Shown here: piece by piece, positions 27,327 through 35,614 of the stretch
Layout: each line of letters opens with the position of its first letter
Position numbering within the stretch: the stretch's first letter is position 1
Assembly: GCA_022072455.1 (NCBI GenBank)
Contig: JAJVHY010000011.1
Coordinates: forward strand, 27,683 to 91,682
Source: Verrucomicrobiia bacterium
GTDB taxonomy: Bacteria; Verrucomicrobiota; Verrucomicrobiia; Palsa-1439
Length of the DNA stretch: 64,000 nucleotides
Direction of reading: 5' to 3'
The notes under the pieces: model-generated
The model's database searches: none
Told to the model about the DNA's origin: nothing
What the model saw: only the letters and a program-made list of their open reading frames with translations
Translations under genes and position numbers: made by a program

Positions 27327-28337
27327 TCAGTTGAGGGCGGATGGGGCGGGGTGCCAGTAACGCTGCCAGAGGTTGTTGGCCCGGGCGACTCGCAAGCCGA
27401 GCATCGCCTCCGCATTTGGCTCCTTCCACCAACTGCCGGCGAGTTTGAGGCGCTGTTGCACCACGTGCCGATGGGCGCTTTCGATTTCTCCAGAACCAAT
27501 GTTAAGCCCGTGGGCGCGCGTGCCGGCGTAATCGAGGTGGGCGCGCCGCTGCTGCAAATAGCGGTGCGCCGTGCGGACGGGAGTGGCCGGCGCCGCCGCC
27601 GGCTCCACGTGGGCGGCCAGGGAGCGTAACACGGCGGGCACACGGTTTTGGAGCAGCCGGTCTTGCTGGCGGTGTAGCCAGCGCTGCGGCTGGCGGGGCT
27701 GGATCACGGCGGCGGCCGCCGCCAGATATTCGCTGACGTGGTAGAAGTCCACCAGATACTTGCCTTGGGTGCCGAACTGTTCCTGAAACTGGGTGAGAAT
27801 CCACTCGGCCCCGTCGCCCACGCCATGCACTTGGGTGACGGCATCAAAGCCCGCCGCTTGCGCGGTGTCACGCCACATTGCTCCGCTGCTGGTGACGCTG
27901 CCCAGGGTGGCCCCGTAACAGGGCGTGGCGGAATCTTTGGGGCGGGCCAGGCACAGGCGTGCCTCGCGCCAGAGCAGTTGTTTGCCGCGCCGACGATCCG
28001 CTCCTGTCGCGGCTGGCACGACGATGGGGATCATGCTCCCGTCCAGTTGCGTGACCAGCGTCGGGGGCGCGGGTTGGCGCGCCGGGAGTCTCAAGGCGCT
28101 GAGCTGCGCGCCGTGGGTGAGCGTATGTTGGCGGACCACTTCGGCGGCCACGTCCAGCCCGTAGTGTTCCTGCACGCGCGCGGCGGCGCGGGTGAAACTT
28201 TCCTCGGCCCCGAAGTCCACCAACGCCCGTTGCAATCGGCGCGACCGGCCGCGCGGGCGCACCCCCGCGCGTTCGCAGAAAGGCCGCAGCAGCGCCCCAC
28301 GCCGCCCCAGCCGCCAGTGGGTTTCCGTCACGCTCAC
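27327..28337 (-). CDS. Transposase, second frame (catalytic part), ISKra4-like
   Basis: 336 residues from the first in-frame ATG; the real product probably starts in the upstream frame and enters this one by -1 frameshifting. Upstream of the ATG the frame reads KRLTWQTIFGWVSVTETHWRLG, typical of this transposase group. Candidate DDE residues: Asp in QLDGSMIP, Asp in VDFYHVSEYLA, Glu in IGSGEIESAHRH. The C-terminal stretch VVQQRLKLAGSWWKEPNAEAML is characteristic of the family. Stop codon abuts the inverted repeat. Confidence 0.87.
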   Translation of the reverse strand: MSVTETHWRLGRRGALLRPFCERAGVRPRGRSRRLQRALVDFGAEESFTRAAARVQEHYGLDVAAEVVRQHTLTHGAQLSALRLPARQPAPPTLVTQLDGSMIPIVVPAATGADRRRGKQLLWREARLCLARPKDSATPCYGATLGSVTSSGAMWRDTAQAAGFDAVTQVHGVGDGAEWILTQFQEQFGTQGKYLVDFYHVSEYLAAAAAVIQPRQPQRWLHRQQDRLLQNRVPAVLRSLAAHVEPAAAPATPVRTAHRYLQQRRAHLDYAGTRAHGLNIGSGEIESAHRHVVQQRLKLAGSWWKEPNAEAMLGLRVARANNLWQRYWHPAPSALN

Positions 28338-28360
28338 CCAGCCAAAGATCGTCTGCCACG

Positions 28361-28657
28361 TCAGGCGTTTTTTTTACCGTGGCGAATGGCCGTCGGGTGG
28401 CGCGTCGGCACTTGGGACTGGGTGTGGGCGTTGGCTTCCTGCGCCCATTGCGTCAAGACTTCCTGGGCCAGTTGCCGCACTTGCTGGCACACCCGCTCCT
28501 CGGCTTGGTCGGCGGTACAAGCGTCGCCCACGGATTCATCGAGCGTGTCGGCCAGTTGATGGAGTCGCGCGAGCACTTCGGGACGATGCGCCAGACGCTG
28601 TTCCAAGGGACGGTGGTGAGTGGCGGGCTGCGTTGATTTCGGTAGTTCATCATTCAT
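28361..28657 (-). CDS. Transposase, first frame (N-terminal part)
   Basis: 98 residues starting MNDELPKSTQPATHHRPLEQ at 28657 with GGAG 6 bp upstream. It ends in TGA just after an A8 run. The peptide is helical and charged (LHQLADTLDESVGDACTADQAEERV), like the N-terminal helical domain of one-frame ISKra4 transposases. Alone it is unlikely to be catalytic; it may be regulatory or exist mainly as the N-terminus of the fused product. Confidence 0.8.
   Translation of the reverse strand: MNDELPKSTQPATHHRPLEQRLAHRPEVLARLHQLADTLDESVGDACTADQAEERVCQQVRQLAQEVLTQWAQEANAHTQSQVPTRHPTAIRHGKKNA
28368..28375 (-). promoter_or_regulatory. Programmed -1 frameshift site (A8) in the IS transposase
   Basis: On the minus strand the context is GGT AAAAAAAA CGC. 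Frame 0 reads K-K-N-A-stop. Slipping back one base gives K-K-K-R-L-T-W-Q, which continues through the whole second frame. This is the classic poly-A slippery arrangement of IS elements. A simple inactivating frameshift is the alternative, but the otherwise intact element argues for programming. Confidence 0.72.
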
Positions 28658-28727
28658 GAACCACTCCACATATACAAAACCCTTCCAAGGAGCCAGGGCT
28701 AAATTACTTACACCGATAAATATCTGC

Positions 28728-28748
28728 CCGCCACTTCTGGTCGCACCC
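28728..28748 (-). repeat. IS terminal inverted repeat (transposase 5' side) with target duplication
   Basis: Exact reverse complement of 27306-27326. The second copy of the 9-bp target repeat GCCCTCGAC is at 28749-28757, four bases from the receiver gene stop at 28761. Confidence 0.9.
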
Positions 28749-28760
28749 GCCCTCGACAAC

Positions 28761-29141
28761 CTACGCCAACAAATTTCGCAGCGTTCCCAACAAGACCGGC
28801 ATATCGAGCGGCTTTTCCATCAGGGCGCGGACTCCGGCTGTGGCGGCACTGTTGGTCTGGTCGGGGCGGGCGGTGATTCCGACAACCGCCAAGTCTGGTT
28901 GCGTTTCGTGGATGCGCTGGCAAATCGCCAGTCCGTTTTCGTCGCCGAGGTTAATGTCGAGCAACACCAGATCAATCGGCTGGCGGTGGAGCTGGGCGAA
29001 GGCATCGGCACTGTTGGCAACCGCCGCGACTTCGTAGCCTTCAAGGCGCAAAACGCGCTCCAGCGCCTCACGCACGGTTGGCTCGTCGTCAACAACCAAC
29101 AGCCGCTTCCTGACGACTGCGGATTTAAGTTTTGCCTTCAA
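28761..29141 (-). CDS. Single-domain response regulator (CheY-like receiver)
   Basis: A 126-aa receiver with no output domain. Acidic pocket DDE near residue 18, phosphorylated Asp in LVLLDINLGDENG (about residue 59), Thr/Ala in GITARP, Lys in LMEKPLD. The stop is four bases before the IS target duplication. Before the insertion it was probably followed by the PilB-type gene, so a link to pilus-like functions is conceivable. It may take phosphate from the kinase at 29306, which is divergently transcribed about 165 bp away. Confidence 0.88.
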   Translation of the reverse strand: MKAKLKSAVVRKRLLVVDDEPTVREALERVLRLEGYEVAAVANSADAFAQLHRQPIDLVLLDINLGDENGLAICQRIHETQPDLAVVGITARPDQTNSAATAGVRALMEKPLDMPVLLGTLRNLLA

Positions 29142-29305
29142 CCTACCTCATACCCTGTCACCGCCCCTCGCTAGTCTCGTGCCAACTCCCCGGAATCGCG
29201 AAAATCGCGAATTCTTGCGGATTTCACTGCCGGCTGGTGGAACGGTTCGGCAAATAATCTACCGGCACAGGTAAAACATTTTCCCCTCTCCGCCACCTTT
29301 TTGCT

Positions 29306-30730
29306 ATGTTCTCCGCCAGTCGCCTCGGCGTTATGAAAGCTCTCACTCCACGACGGTTAACCCTGCTCTGGCTGTTGACGCTCCTCGTCATCACGGCCTG
29401 CATTTACGTCGCGGCACAGGCCTTTCGTTCCGTCGAAGACCTGACCCTCCCGCCCACTGAAAACCTCACCCGCGCCCGGCAAGCCTATCGAGAGATCGCC
29501 GAACACATCCCGATTGCCGTCCACCAACTCAACGTCCTGCTTCGCGTCCACGTTGACAACGGCAGCCGCTCCGAACTCGAACGTCACACCCAGCGTTGTG
29601 CCGAGTTGAAACAATGGCTGGAGACCCGCCGCGCCAACTGGCCTCGCAGCACGCTGATTTTCCGGCAACCGGCCAACATCAACCTCACCATTGATGTCGG
29701 CTCGATGCTCGACGACCTCATCATGGTTTTCGACAGCTACACTGACGCCGTCGCGGCCATGACCCGGACCAACCGGGCCCCGCAGGCCTCCCGCGCCAAC
29801 ACCCTCGCCCTGCGCCTGCTCGAAATCGCCGGCCAAGCCCAAGGCCGCGCCGAGGCCATTGAAGTCTTCCTCTCATTCGCCCGCAACTGGTCGCCAGCAT
29901 ACCGGACGGCCATCTTCGTCACCATCGGCGTCCTGATCATGTTCGTCATCTGGCTGGGATTCCTCACCTACCGGCTCGGCATCGCACCGCTCCGCCAAAA
30001 ACTCGTCGAAAGCACCGTCACCATCGAACAACAAAAGAAACTCGCCCACTTCGGCGAACTCGCCGCCGGTCTCGCCCACGAAATCCGCAACCCGCTCACC
30101 GCCATCAACGCCCGCCTTTACACTCTCCAACGCAGCATCCCCCCCCGTTCCCCCGAAGCCGAAGACGCCGCTGTCATCAATAGCGAAATCACCCGCCTTG
30201 ACCGCACTGTCAAAGACTTCCTCAAACTCGCCCGTCCGACTGATCCTCTCTTCGCGCCGCTGACCGCGCAGACCCTCTTTCAAGAAGTTCGCGACCTGCT
30301 TGCCGGTGAACTGGCCAACCACGCGATTACCCTGACGATTGGCACCACCGCCCCCGACACCTTCCCCGCCGACCGGCAACAACTCAAACAAGTCCTCATC
30401 AACCTCGTCCAAAACGCCGCCGACGCGATTGGCCAGACCGGCACCATCACCCTTTCCGCCCGATGCGCCGACCACCACCTCAATGGCCAACGCCAACCCG
30501 TCATCATCCTCGAAGTCACCGACACCGGCCCCGGCATCCCCGCCGAAGTGCAGGACCGGCTCTTCGACCCCTTCTTCAGCACCAAAGAACACGGCACCGG
30601 CCTCGGCCTCCCCATCTCAGCGCGAATCGTCGCCAAACACGCCGGCATACTTGAACTCCACAGCCGGCTTGGCCAAGGCGCGAAATTCAGTATAATCTTA
30701 CCGCTACAAGGCGACCCCGATGCCCGGTAA
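29306..30730 (+). CDS. Membrane sensor histidine kinase (NtrB/AtoS-like)
   Basis: A 474-aa kinase (465 if it starts at the second ATG, 29333; neither has a clear ribosome site). TM1 is near the N-terminus (LTLLWLLTLLVITACIYVAA), with a periplasmic helical domain of about 150 residues, and TM2 near 195-213 (IFVTIGVLIMFVIWLGFL). HisKA with H-box FGELAAGLAHEIRNPLTAI, then HATPase motifs LVQNAADAI, DTGPGIP, DPFFSTKEHGTGLGLPI. The HEIRNPL form and the adjacent sigma-54 regulator, overlapping by 11 bp, mark it as an NtrB-type partner. Confidence 0.9.
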   Translation: MFSASRLGVMKALTPRRLTLLWLLTLLVITACIYVAAQAFRSVEDLTLPPTENLTRARQAYREIAEHIPIAVHQLNVLLRVHVDNGSRSELERHTQRCAELKQWLETRRANWPRSTLIFRQPANINLTIDVGSMLDDLIMVFDSYTDAVAAMTRTNRAPQASRANTLALRLLEIAGQAQGRAEAIEVFLSFARNWSPAYRTAIFVTIGVLIMFVIWLGFLTYRLGIAPLRQKLVESTVTIEQQKKLAHFGELAAGLAHEIRNPLTAINARLYTLQRSIPPRSPEAEDAAVINSEITRLDRTVKDFLKLARPTDPLFAPLTAQTLFQEVRDLLAGELANHAITLTIGTTAPDTFPADRQQLKQVLINLVQNAADAIGQTGTITLSARCADHHLNGQRQPVIILEVTDTGPGIPAEVQDRLFDPFFSTKEHGTGLGLPISARIVAKHAGILELHSRLGQGAKFSIILPLQGDPDAR

Positions 30731-32156
30731 CATCCTCATCATTGACGACAACACCAGTCTCGCCAGTTCCCTCAAACGGGCGCTCGAACTCGACGGCTAC
30801 ACCGTCCAGACTGCCGGCAACACCACCGCCGGCCTCGCCGCCGCCCGGCAACACGAATTCGACGTCATCCTCACCGACCTCCAATTCACCGGCCCTACCG
30901 GCACCGACTCCCAAGCCGGTCTGGCCCTGATTCGCGAACTTCATGTCACCCAACCGCGCCTCCCGGTCATCCTCATGACCGCGCATCACACGACCCAAAC
31001 CGCCATCGAAGCCACCAAATTCGGCGCCTACGAATACATCCTCAAACCTTTCACCACACCCGACCTCATCACCCTCATTGTCAAAGCCATTGACGGCAAG
31101 CGCCGCATGTCCGCCCCCGTCGAACTTGGCCCCGCCGCCCCGACCGGCGAGGCCATCATCGGCAACAGCCGGTCCATGCAAAGCGTCTACAAAGAAGTCG
31201 GCCGCGTCGCCAACAAGCCGGTCTCCGTCCTCATCCGCGGCGAAACCGGCACCGGCAAGGAACTCATTGCCCGCGCCATCTACCAGCACAGCAACCGGGC
31301 CGACCAACCCTTCATCATCGTCAACTGCGCCGCCATCCCCGAAACCCTCCTTGAAAGCGAACTCTTTGGTCACGAACAAGGCGCCTTTACCGGTGCCACC
31401 ATGCGCCGCATCGGCCGCTTCGAACAAGCCAACAACGGCACCATCTTCCTCGACGAAATCGGCGACATCAGCCCCGGCACCCAGGCCAAACTCCTCCGCG
31501 TGCTGCAGGACAAAACCATCCAACGCCTCGGCGGCAAAGAAACCATCCGCGTGGACGTCCGCGTCCTTGCCGCGACCCATCGCGACCTCGAACAAGCCAT
31601 CCACGAAAAACAATTCCGGCAAGACCTCTACTACCGGCTCAACGACTCGACCATCTTCCTCCCCCCGCTCCGTGACCGGCCTCAAGACATTCCCCTGCTC
31701 GTGGACTACTTCCTCCGCCGGCATGGCGCGGAACTCGGCCACCCCCACGCCACCATCACCCCCGAAGCCAGCGATTTTCTCAACCACCAACTCTGGCACG
31801 GTAATGTCCGCGAACTGGAAAACGTCATCCGCAAAGCCCTGCTGGCTGCCCACGGCTTCGCCATCAACCTCGACAACGTCCGCTCCGCCCTCGCCACCAC
31901 CCTCCGCCCCAAACCCAGCGCCAACCAACCACTCGCCGATTTTATCCACGGCCTGCTCTTGACGGCCGAACATGGCGACCTGAACGATGTGGAAGCCGTC
32001 GTCATGGAAGCTGTCGAGCGCGAACTCTACCGGCAAGCGTTGGACATGGCGCACGGCAATCAAGCCAAAGCCGCCAAATGGCTCGGCATCTCCCGGCCCA
32101 CGATGCGTGAAAAACTCCGGTCACTAGGATTGCGCGCACCGCCCGAACCCGCGTAG
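30720..32156 (+). CDS. Sigma-54-dependent response regulator (NtrC family)
   Basis: A 478-aa activator. The receiver (about 1-120) has IIDDN and phospho-Asp in VILTDLQF. The AAA+ central domain (about 145-385) has Walker A GETGTGKE, the sigma-54-contacting loop GAFTGAT, Walker B TIFLDEIGD and the arginine-finger region YYRLN. The C-terminal Fis-type helix-turn-helix is NQAKAAKWLGISRPTMREKL. It would activate RNA polymerase carrying sigma-54 at unknown promoters. Its start overlaps the kinase 3' end. Confidence 0.95.
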   Translation: MPGNILIIDDNTSLASSLKRALELDGYTVQTAGNTTAGLAAARQHEFDVILTDLQFTGPTGTDSQAGLALIRELHVTQPRLPVILMTAHHTTQTAIEATKFGAYEYILKPFTTPDLITLIVKAIDGKRRMSAPVELGPAAPTGEAIIGNSRSMQSVYKEVGRVANKPVSVLIRGETGTGKELIARAIYQHSNRADQPFIIVNCAAIPETLLESELFGHEQGAFTGATMRRIGRFEQANNGTIFLDEIGDISPGTQAKLLRVLQDKTIQRLGGKETIRVDVRVLAATHRDLEQAIHEKQFRQDLYYRLNDSTIFLPPLRDRPQDIPLLVDYFLRRHGAELGHPHATITPEASDFLNHQLWHGNVRELENVIRKALLAAHGFAINLDNVRSALATTLRPKPSANQPLADFIHGLLLTAEHGDLNDVEAVVMEAVERELYRQALDMAHGNQAKAAKWLGISRPTMREKLRSLGLRAPPEPA

Positions 32157-32158
32157 CG

Positions 32159-34171
32159 CTACCAATTCCCGCCCGCATGCCGGAGCGCCAGTTCTTGGTA
32201 ATGCTCCTTAGGCAACTCCGCCACGAAACGTGATGGGCGCTGAAACCCGCCGGTCTCCCCGCCGCTTGCCCGGTAGAGTGGGAACGTCATGAACAACTCG
32301 TCCTTCGCACGCGTCACTGCCACGTAGAACAGCCGGCGTTCTTCCTCTTCGCCTTCGAGGTTGTCGAGTGACCGCGACAAGGGAAACATCCCGTCGCACA
32401 ACCCGATCACGAACACCACTTTCCACTCCTGTCCCTTCGCCTGGTGCACCGTGCTCATCCGTAGATATTCTTGCTCTTCAGTTGCCAGCAACGCCGCATC
32501 GTCGGCTTCGAGATTCGTCAACAACGCGAGCTGACTCAAAAACTCCTCGACCAATTTGAACTGCGTCCCGAATGCCGCCAGTTGATTCAAATCCTCCTGG
32601 CGCGCTCGGGCGTTCGGATACTTCGCCTTCAGGTAAGTCGCGTAATACCCCTCCACCACGATCTCGATCATCTCGTCGGCCAGCAACGGCGGTTGGAGCG
32701 CGCGCAGTTGATTGATGACCGCCGCCATCTGCACCCAGTCGCCCGCTGCTTTCTTCGGCACGACCGGCGATTTCTCCGGCAACTCCCGTCCGCCCGGCGC
32801 ACCGAGATCCGCCCGCAGCAACGGCTGAAATTCGCGCCACAACTTCTCCGCCGTCGCGCCGCCAACTCCCGGCATTAACCGCAAAATGCGTTTAAACGAC
32901 AATTCATCGTTCGGATTCGTCGCCAGTTTCAGGAAAGAACTCACGTCCTTGACGTGCGCCTGCTCGAAAAACCGCAACCCGCTCGTGATCACAAACGGGA
33001 TATTGCGTCGCGTAAATTCCATCTGCAATTCCATCGCGTGAAAGTGCGCCCGGTACAGCACCGCCACATCCGTCAACGGCACCCCTTCCTCGCGCAACTC
33101 CAAAATCCGCTGCGCGACGAATTGCGCCTGCTGATTCGAATCCGCACACGCCACCAACCACGGCTTGCCGCCCCCCTGCCGGACGGGCTGGAGCGACTTG
33201 GCGAACTGATTCACGTTCCCCTTGATAGCATCATTCGCCAGCGTCAACACCGCCGGCACACTCCGGTAATTCACCTCGATCTTGAACGTCTCAGTTTTCG
33301 GATATCGCTCCGGGAAACTCAGGATGTTCCGGTAATTCGCCCCGCGCCACGAGTAGATGCTCTGGGCATCATCGCCAACCACCATCAAATTTTGGTGTCG
33401 CGCCGCGAGGGCGTCAATGAGGTCGGCTTGGATCTTGTTCGTATCCTGGTACTCATCCACCAACACATGTACGAACTGCTGCTGGTACCGCTCGCTCACC
33501 TCTGGCTGCGTCTTCAACAGGTCGAGCGACTTGACCAACAAGTCGTCGTAATCCATCACGTTGCCCGCGCGCTTCCGCGTCTCGTACTGGCGCTGCAACT
33601 TCGTGATCTCGCCGGCCAAATGCGAAAAGTAATCGTACTGTTCAGCGAGCACCCTCTCAATGGAACGCTCCGTGTTGGTCGCCAACGAATAAATCTCCGC
33701 CAGCACCTCGCCCTTCGGAAACCGCTCGCCCTTCGTGTCAATATTCGCGTCGGCCAGACAAGCATCGAGCAGATCCTTCTGATCATCGCGGTCGAGAATC
33801 GTAAAGTCCGGTTCGTACCCGATCAGCTTGGCATGCCGGCGCAACAACCGGTTGCCAACGTGATGGAACGTCCCACCCCAGATGGCGGAAATGTCCATGG
33901 GCAACAATTTCGCCACCCGCCGCAACATTTCCTTCGCGGCCTTGTTCGTGAAAGTCAGCAGGAGAATCCGGTCAGGCGGAATGCCGTGCTCCACCAACCA
34001 CGCCACCCGGTAGGTCAAGGTCCGGGTCTTACCGGACCCCGCGCCGGCAATCACCAACAGCGGGCCATTGCCGGCAGTGACGACGGCGTGTTGCTGCTCG
34101 TTGAGTTCCTTCCGGTAATCAATGTGCAGATCACGCGGCGCGTGCGCCGGATGCAGGATGTACTCCGGCAT
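32159..34171 (-). CDS. UvrD/PcrA/Rep-type superfamily 1 DNA helicase
   Basis: A 670-aa ATP-dependent 3'-5' DNA helicase for repair or replication restart. Motifs in order: Q-motif region LNEQQHAVV, Walker A IAGAGSGKTRTL, Ia LTFTNKAAKEM, II VDEYQDTN, III VVGDDAQSIYSWRGA, IV (FKIEVNYRS), V (STVHQAKGQEW), VI FYVAVTRAKDEL. A conserved insertion PGVGGATAEKLW lies in domain 2B. Length is normal to slightly short. Its start shares one base with the stop of the upstream TMEM14-like gene (TAATG). Confidence 0.93.
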   Translation of the reverse strand: MPEYILHPAHAPRDLHIDYRKELNEQQHAVVTAGNGPLLVIAGAGSGKTRTLTYRVAWLVEHGIPPDRILLLTFTNKAAKEMLRRVAKLLPMDISAIWGGTFHHVGNRLLRRHAKLIGYEPDFTILDRDDQKDLLDACLADANIDTKGERFPKGEVLAEIYSLATNTERSIERVLAEQYDYFSHLAGEITKLQRQYETRKRAGNVMDYDDLLVKSLDLLKTQPEVSERYQQQFVHVLVDEYQDTNKIQADLIDALAARHQNLMVVGDDAQSIYSWRGANYRNILSFPERYPKTETFKIEVNYRSVPAVLTLANDAIKGNVNQFAKSLQPVRQGGGKPWLVACADSNQQAQFVAQRILELREEGVPLTDVAVLYRAHFHAMELQMEFTRRNIPFVITSGLRFFEQAHVKDVSSFLKLATNPNDELSFKRILRLMPGVGGATAEKLWREFQPLLRADLGAPGGRELPEKSPVVPKKAAGDWVQMAAVINQLRALQPPLLADEMIEIVVEGYYATYLKAKYPNARARQEDLNQLAAFGTQFKLVEEFLSQLALLTNLEADDAALLATEEQEYLRMSTVHQAKGQEWKVVFVIGLCDGMFPLSRSLDNLEGEEEERRLFYVAVTRAKDELFMTFPLYRASGGETGGFQRPSRFVAELPKEHYQELALRHAGGNW

Positions 34172-34485
34172 TACTTCCCTAGGGCGAGTCCAAACACGAC
34201 CGCGGCCACCAAACTCAAGACCGTCACCAAACCCGCCGGCATGAACTTCCGTCCCTTCGCAAAACGAATTCCCATCACGACCAACAAGGCGACCGCCAGC
34301 CCAAAGGCCACCTTCAGGCCAATTCGGTCACCGTGCCACATGTAAAAACCACAGGCGATCAACGCCAGGCCGAAAACCAATCCCGCGACCAACGACGGCG
34401 CACTGCGCGCTTTGCGGTACCCGAGCAAGCCCCCCGCCAACACCAACAACCCATAGACGATCGCCACTGCTGCTTCATTTTGCAT
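34171..34485 (-). CDS. TMEM14-family small membrane protein
   Basis: A 104-aa protein of four hydrophobic segments. The start AIVYGLLVLAGGLLGYRKARSAPSLVAG follows the TMEM14/UPF0136 pattern (YGxLVLxGGxxGYxKxxSxxSL). Bacterial members have no settled role. Overlaps the helicase start by one base, so translation is probably coupled though no functional link is obvious. Confidence 0.83.
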   Translation of the reverse strand: MQNEAAVAIVYGLLVLAGGLLGYRKARSAPSLVAGLVFGLALIACGFYMWHGDRIGLKVAFGLAVALLVVMGIRFAKGRKFMPAGLVTVLSLVAAVVFGLALGK

Positions 34486-34616
34486 GGCCGTACCCTACCC
34501 GAAACGGCCGGCTATTGTCCAGTTACCGTCGGCGTGATCGAATTCCTTGTTTCCATGCTTGAATCCCAACGAATTCAGCCCTATAAAGCTTGCTGTCGCG
34601 TAACCAAGGAGCCGCC

Positions 34617-35558
34617 ATGAGAAATAGTTTAATAATCACCCTCGCCGCTGCCGCGTTTTTCAACACCACCGTCACTTGGTCTCAATTACCACCACCCACC
34701 ACCGGCATTGCCGCCACGCAATTCCGCCGCACGGTTGATCCCTCCGATCGGTCCGCCTCCGGCAGCGCCACCTTTCGCATCAACGGCGCCAAGCAAACGG
34801 CCACTGTCGAAATCAAGGGCTTGGGCGAAACCGATTTTGCTGTCTTCGTCGGCGACACCCCGCAGCCGGACGACGAATCCCTGATTGAAATCGTTTCCCC
34901 CCTCGATCGCACCAATGAAAAAACCGGCACCTGGGCCCGCAAATTTGCCTCCAGCAACGGCAGCGCGCCACTCGAATTCCCCGTTGATAGCCTGAGCGAC
35001 CTAAGCGGCGGCATCATTCTGATTGGCCGGGCTGATGACCAACTCCTGCTCGAAGGCGTCACAAACATCGTCAATGGCGTGACCAATATCATCGTGGGCA
35101 TCCCATTGTTCCTGACCGAAACCAACACGGTCGGGGCCGTTCTCTGGGCGCCGATTCCCGACTTGGTGGTCGCCCCGTCCGTGCTGTCATCCTCCGCCAA
35201 AGCCAAGATGGTCTTGCCGGCACCGCCCGCAGCCAGTCCCAAAGCCAAAGGCACTCTCAAGTCCAAGTTTAATGCCGTCACCGGCCAATCCATCATTGAA
35301 ATTCGCGCCAGTGGTTTGCTGCGTGGTCAAACCTACAACGTGCTCATTGGCGATTCCACCAACCAACCTCCGGCCCTCTTGATTCCGGCAGGCGAAATGA
35401 CGCCGAACAAATCCGGCTCGCAGATGACTTATGTCCGTGATACGGCCTACGGTGACCCCTTACCGCAACAAGTCCGCAACATCACCGACCTCTCCGGTCG
35501 CCGGCTGGATATCCGGGACAACTTCGGCAACATCCACCTGTCCGTCGTCATCCCATAA
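34617..35558 (+). CDS. Exported protein of unknown function
   Basis: A 313-aa protein with a signal peptide (SLIITLAAAAFFNTTVTWSQ). Two similar halves can be seen: GSATFRINGAKQTATVEIKGL with DFAVFVGDTPQP, and GTLKSKFNAVTGQSIIEIRASGL with TYNVLIGDSTNQP. It looks like a duplicated beta-sandwich domain. AAGGAG precedes the ATG at 34617. It is monocistronic, with a strong terminator 13 bp after the stop. Confidence 0.75.
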   Translation: MRNSLIITLAAAAFFNTTVTWSQLPPPTTGIAATQFRRTVDPSDRSASGSATFRINGAKQTATVEIKGLGETDFAVFVGDTPQPDDESLIEIVSPLDRTNEKTGTWARKFASSNGSAPLEFPVDSLSDLSGGIILIGRADDQLLLEGVTNIVNGVTNIIVGIPLFLTETNTVGAVLWAPIPDLVVAPSVLSSSAKAKMVLPAPPAASPKAKGTLKSKFNAVTGQSIIEIRASGLLRGQTYNVLIGDSTNQPPALLIPAGEMTPNKSGSQMTYVRDTAYGDPLPQQVRNITDLSGRRLDIRDNFGNIHLSVVIP

Positions 35559-35570
35559 ATCACTCAAAAG

Positions 35571-35610
35571 CAACAGGGCCGACCGGTCACCCGGTCGGCC
35601 TTGTTGTTTT
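35571..35610 (+). terminator. Intrinsic terminator
   Basis: GC-rich hairpin with arms GGCCGACCGG and CCGGTCGGCC (part of a longer CAACAGG...CCTTGTTG stem) followed by TTGTTTT. It ends the exported-protein gene and may act in both directions for hisA, which ends at 35615. Confidence 0.88.
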
Positions 35611-35614
35611 CGGT

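Larger units (their letters stand above)
27306..28748 (-). mobile_element. Complete ISKra4-like insertion sequence (1443 bp)
   Basis: Bounded by perfect 21-bp terminal inverted repeats (27306-27326, 28728-28748) and flanked by a 9-bp direct repeat GCCCTCGAC (27297-27305, 28749-28757), the expected target-site duplication. Two frames on the minus strand, joined by a -1 frameshift at an A8 run, encode a transposase with ISKra4-family features. All parts look intact. The element has very few CCGG tetramers (2 in 27661-28380) compared with the host DNA, consistent with recent arrival. It sits 4 bp past the receiver gene stop and 63 bp before the PilB-type start. Confidence 0.9.

Noticed and set aside
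29142..29305. Sigma-54 promoter before the NtrB-like gene (TGGAAC...GGCA near 29240)
   Set aside because: The spacing between the GG and GC elements is one base short of the required ten.
30687..32063. 458-aa open frame antisense to the sigma-54 regulator
   Set aside because: The plus-strand frame has all NtrC motifs; the minus frame is Gly/Val/Asp-rich shadow sequence caused by GC-rich codon bias.
32954..34345. 463-aa plus-strand frame over the helicase gene
   Set aside because: The minus strand encodes a complete UvrD-type helicase; the plus frame is an Arg/His/Gln-rich shadow.
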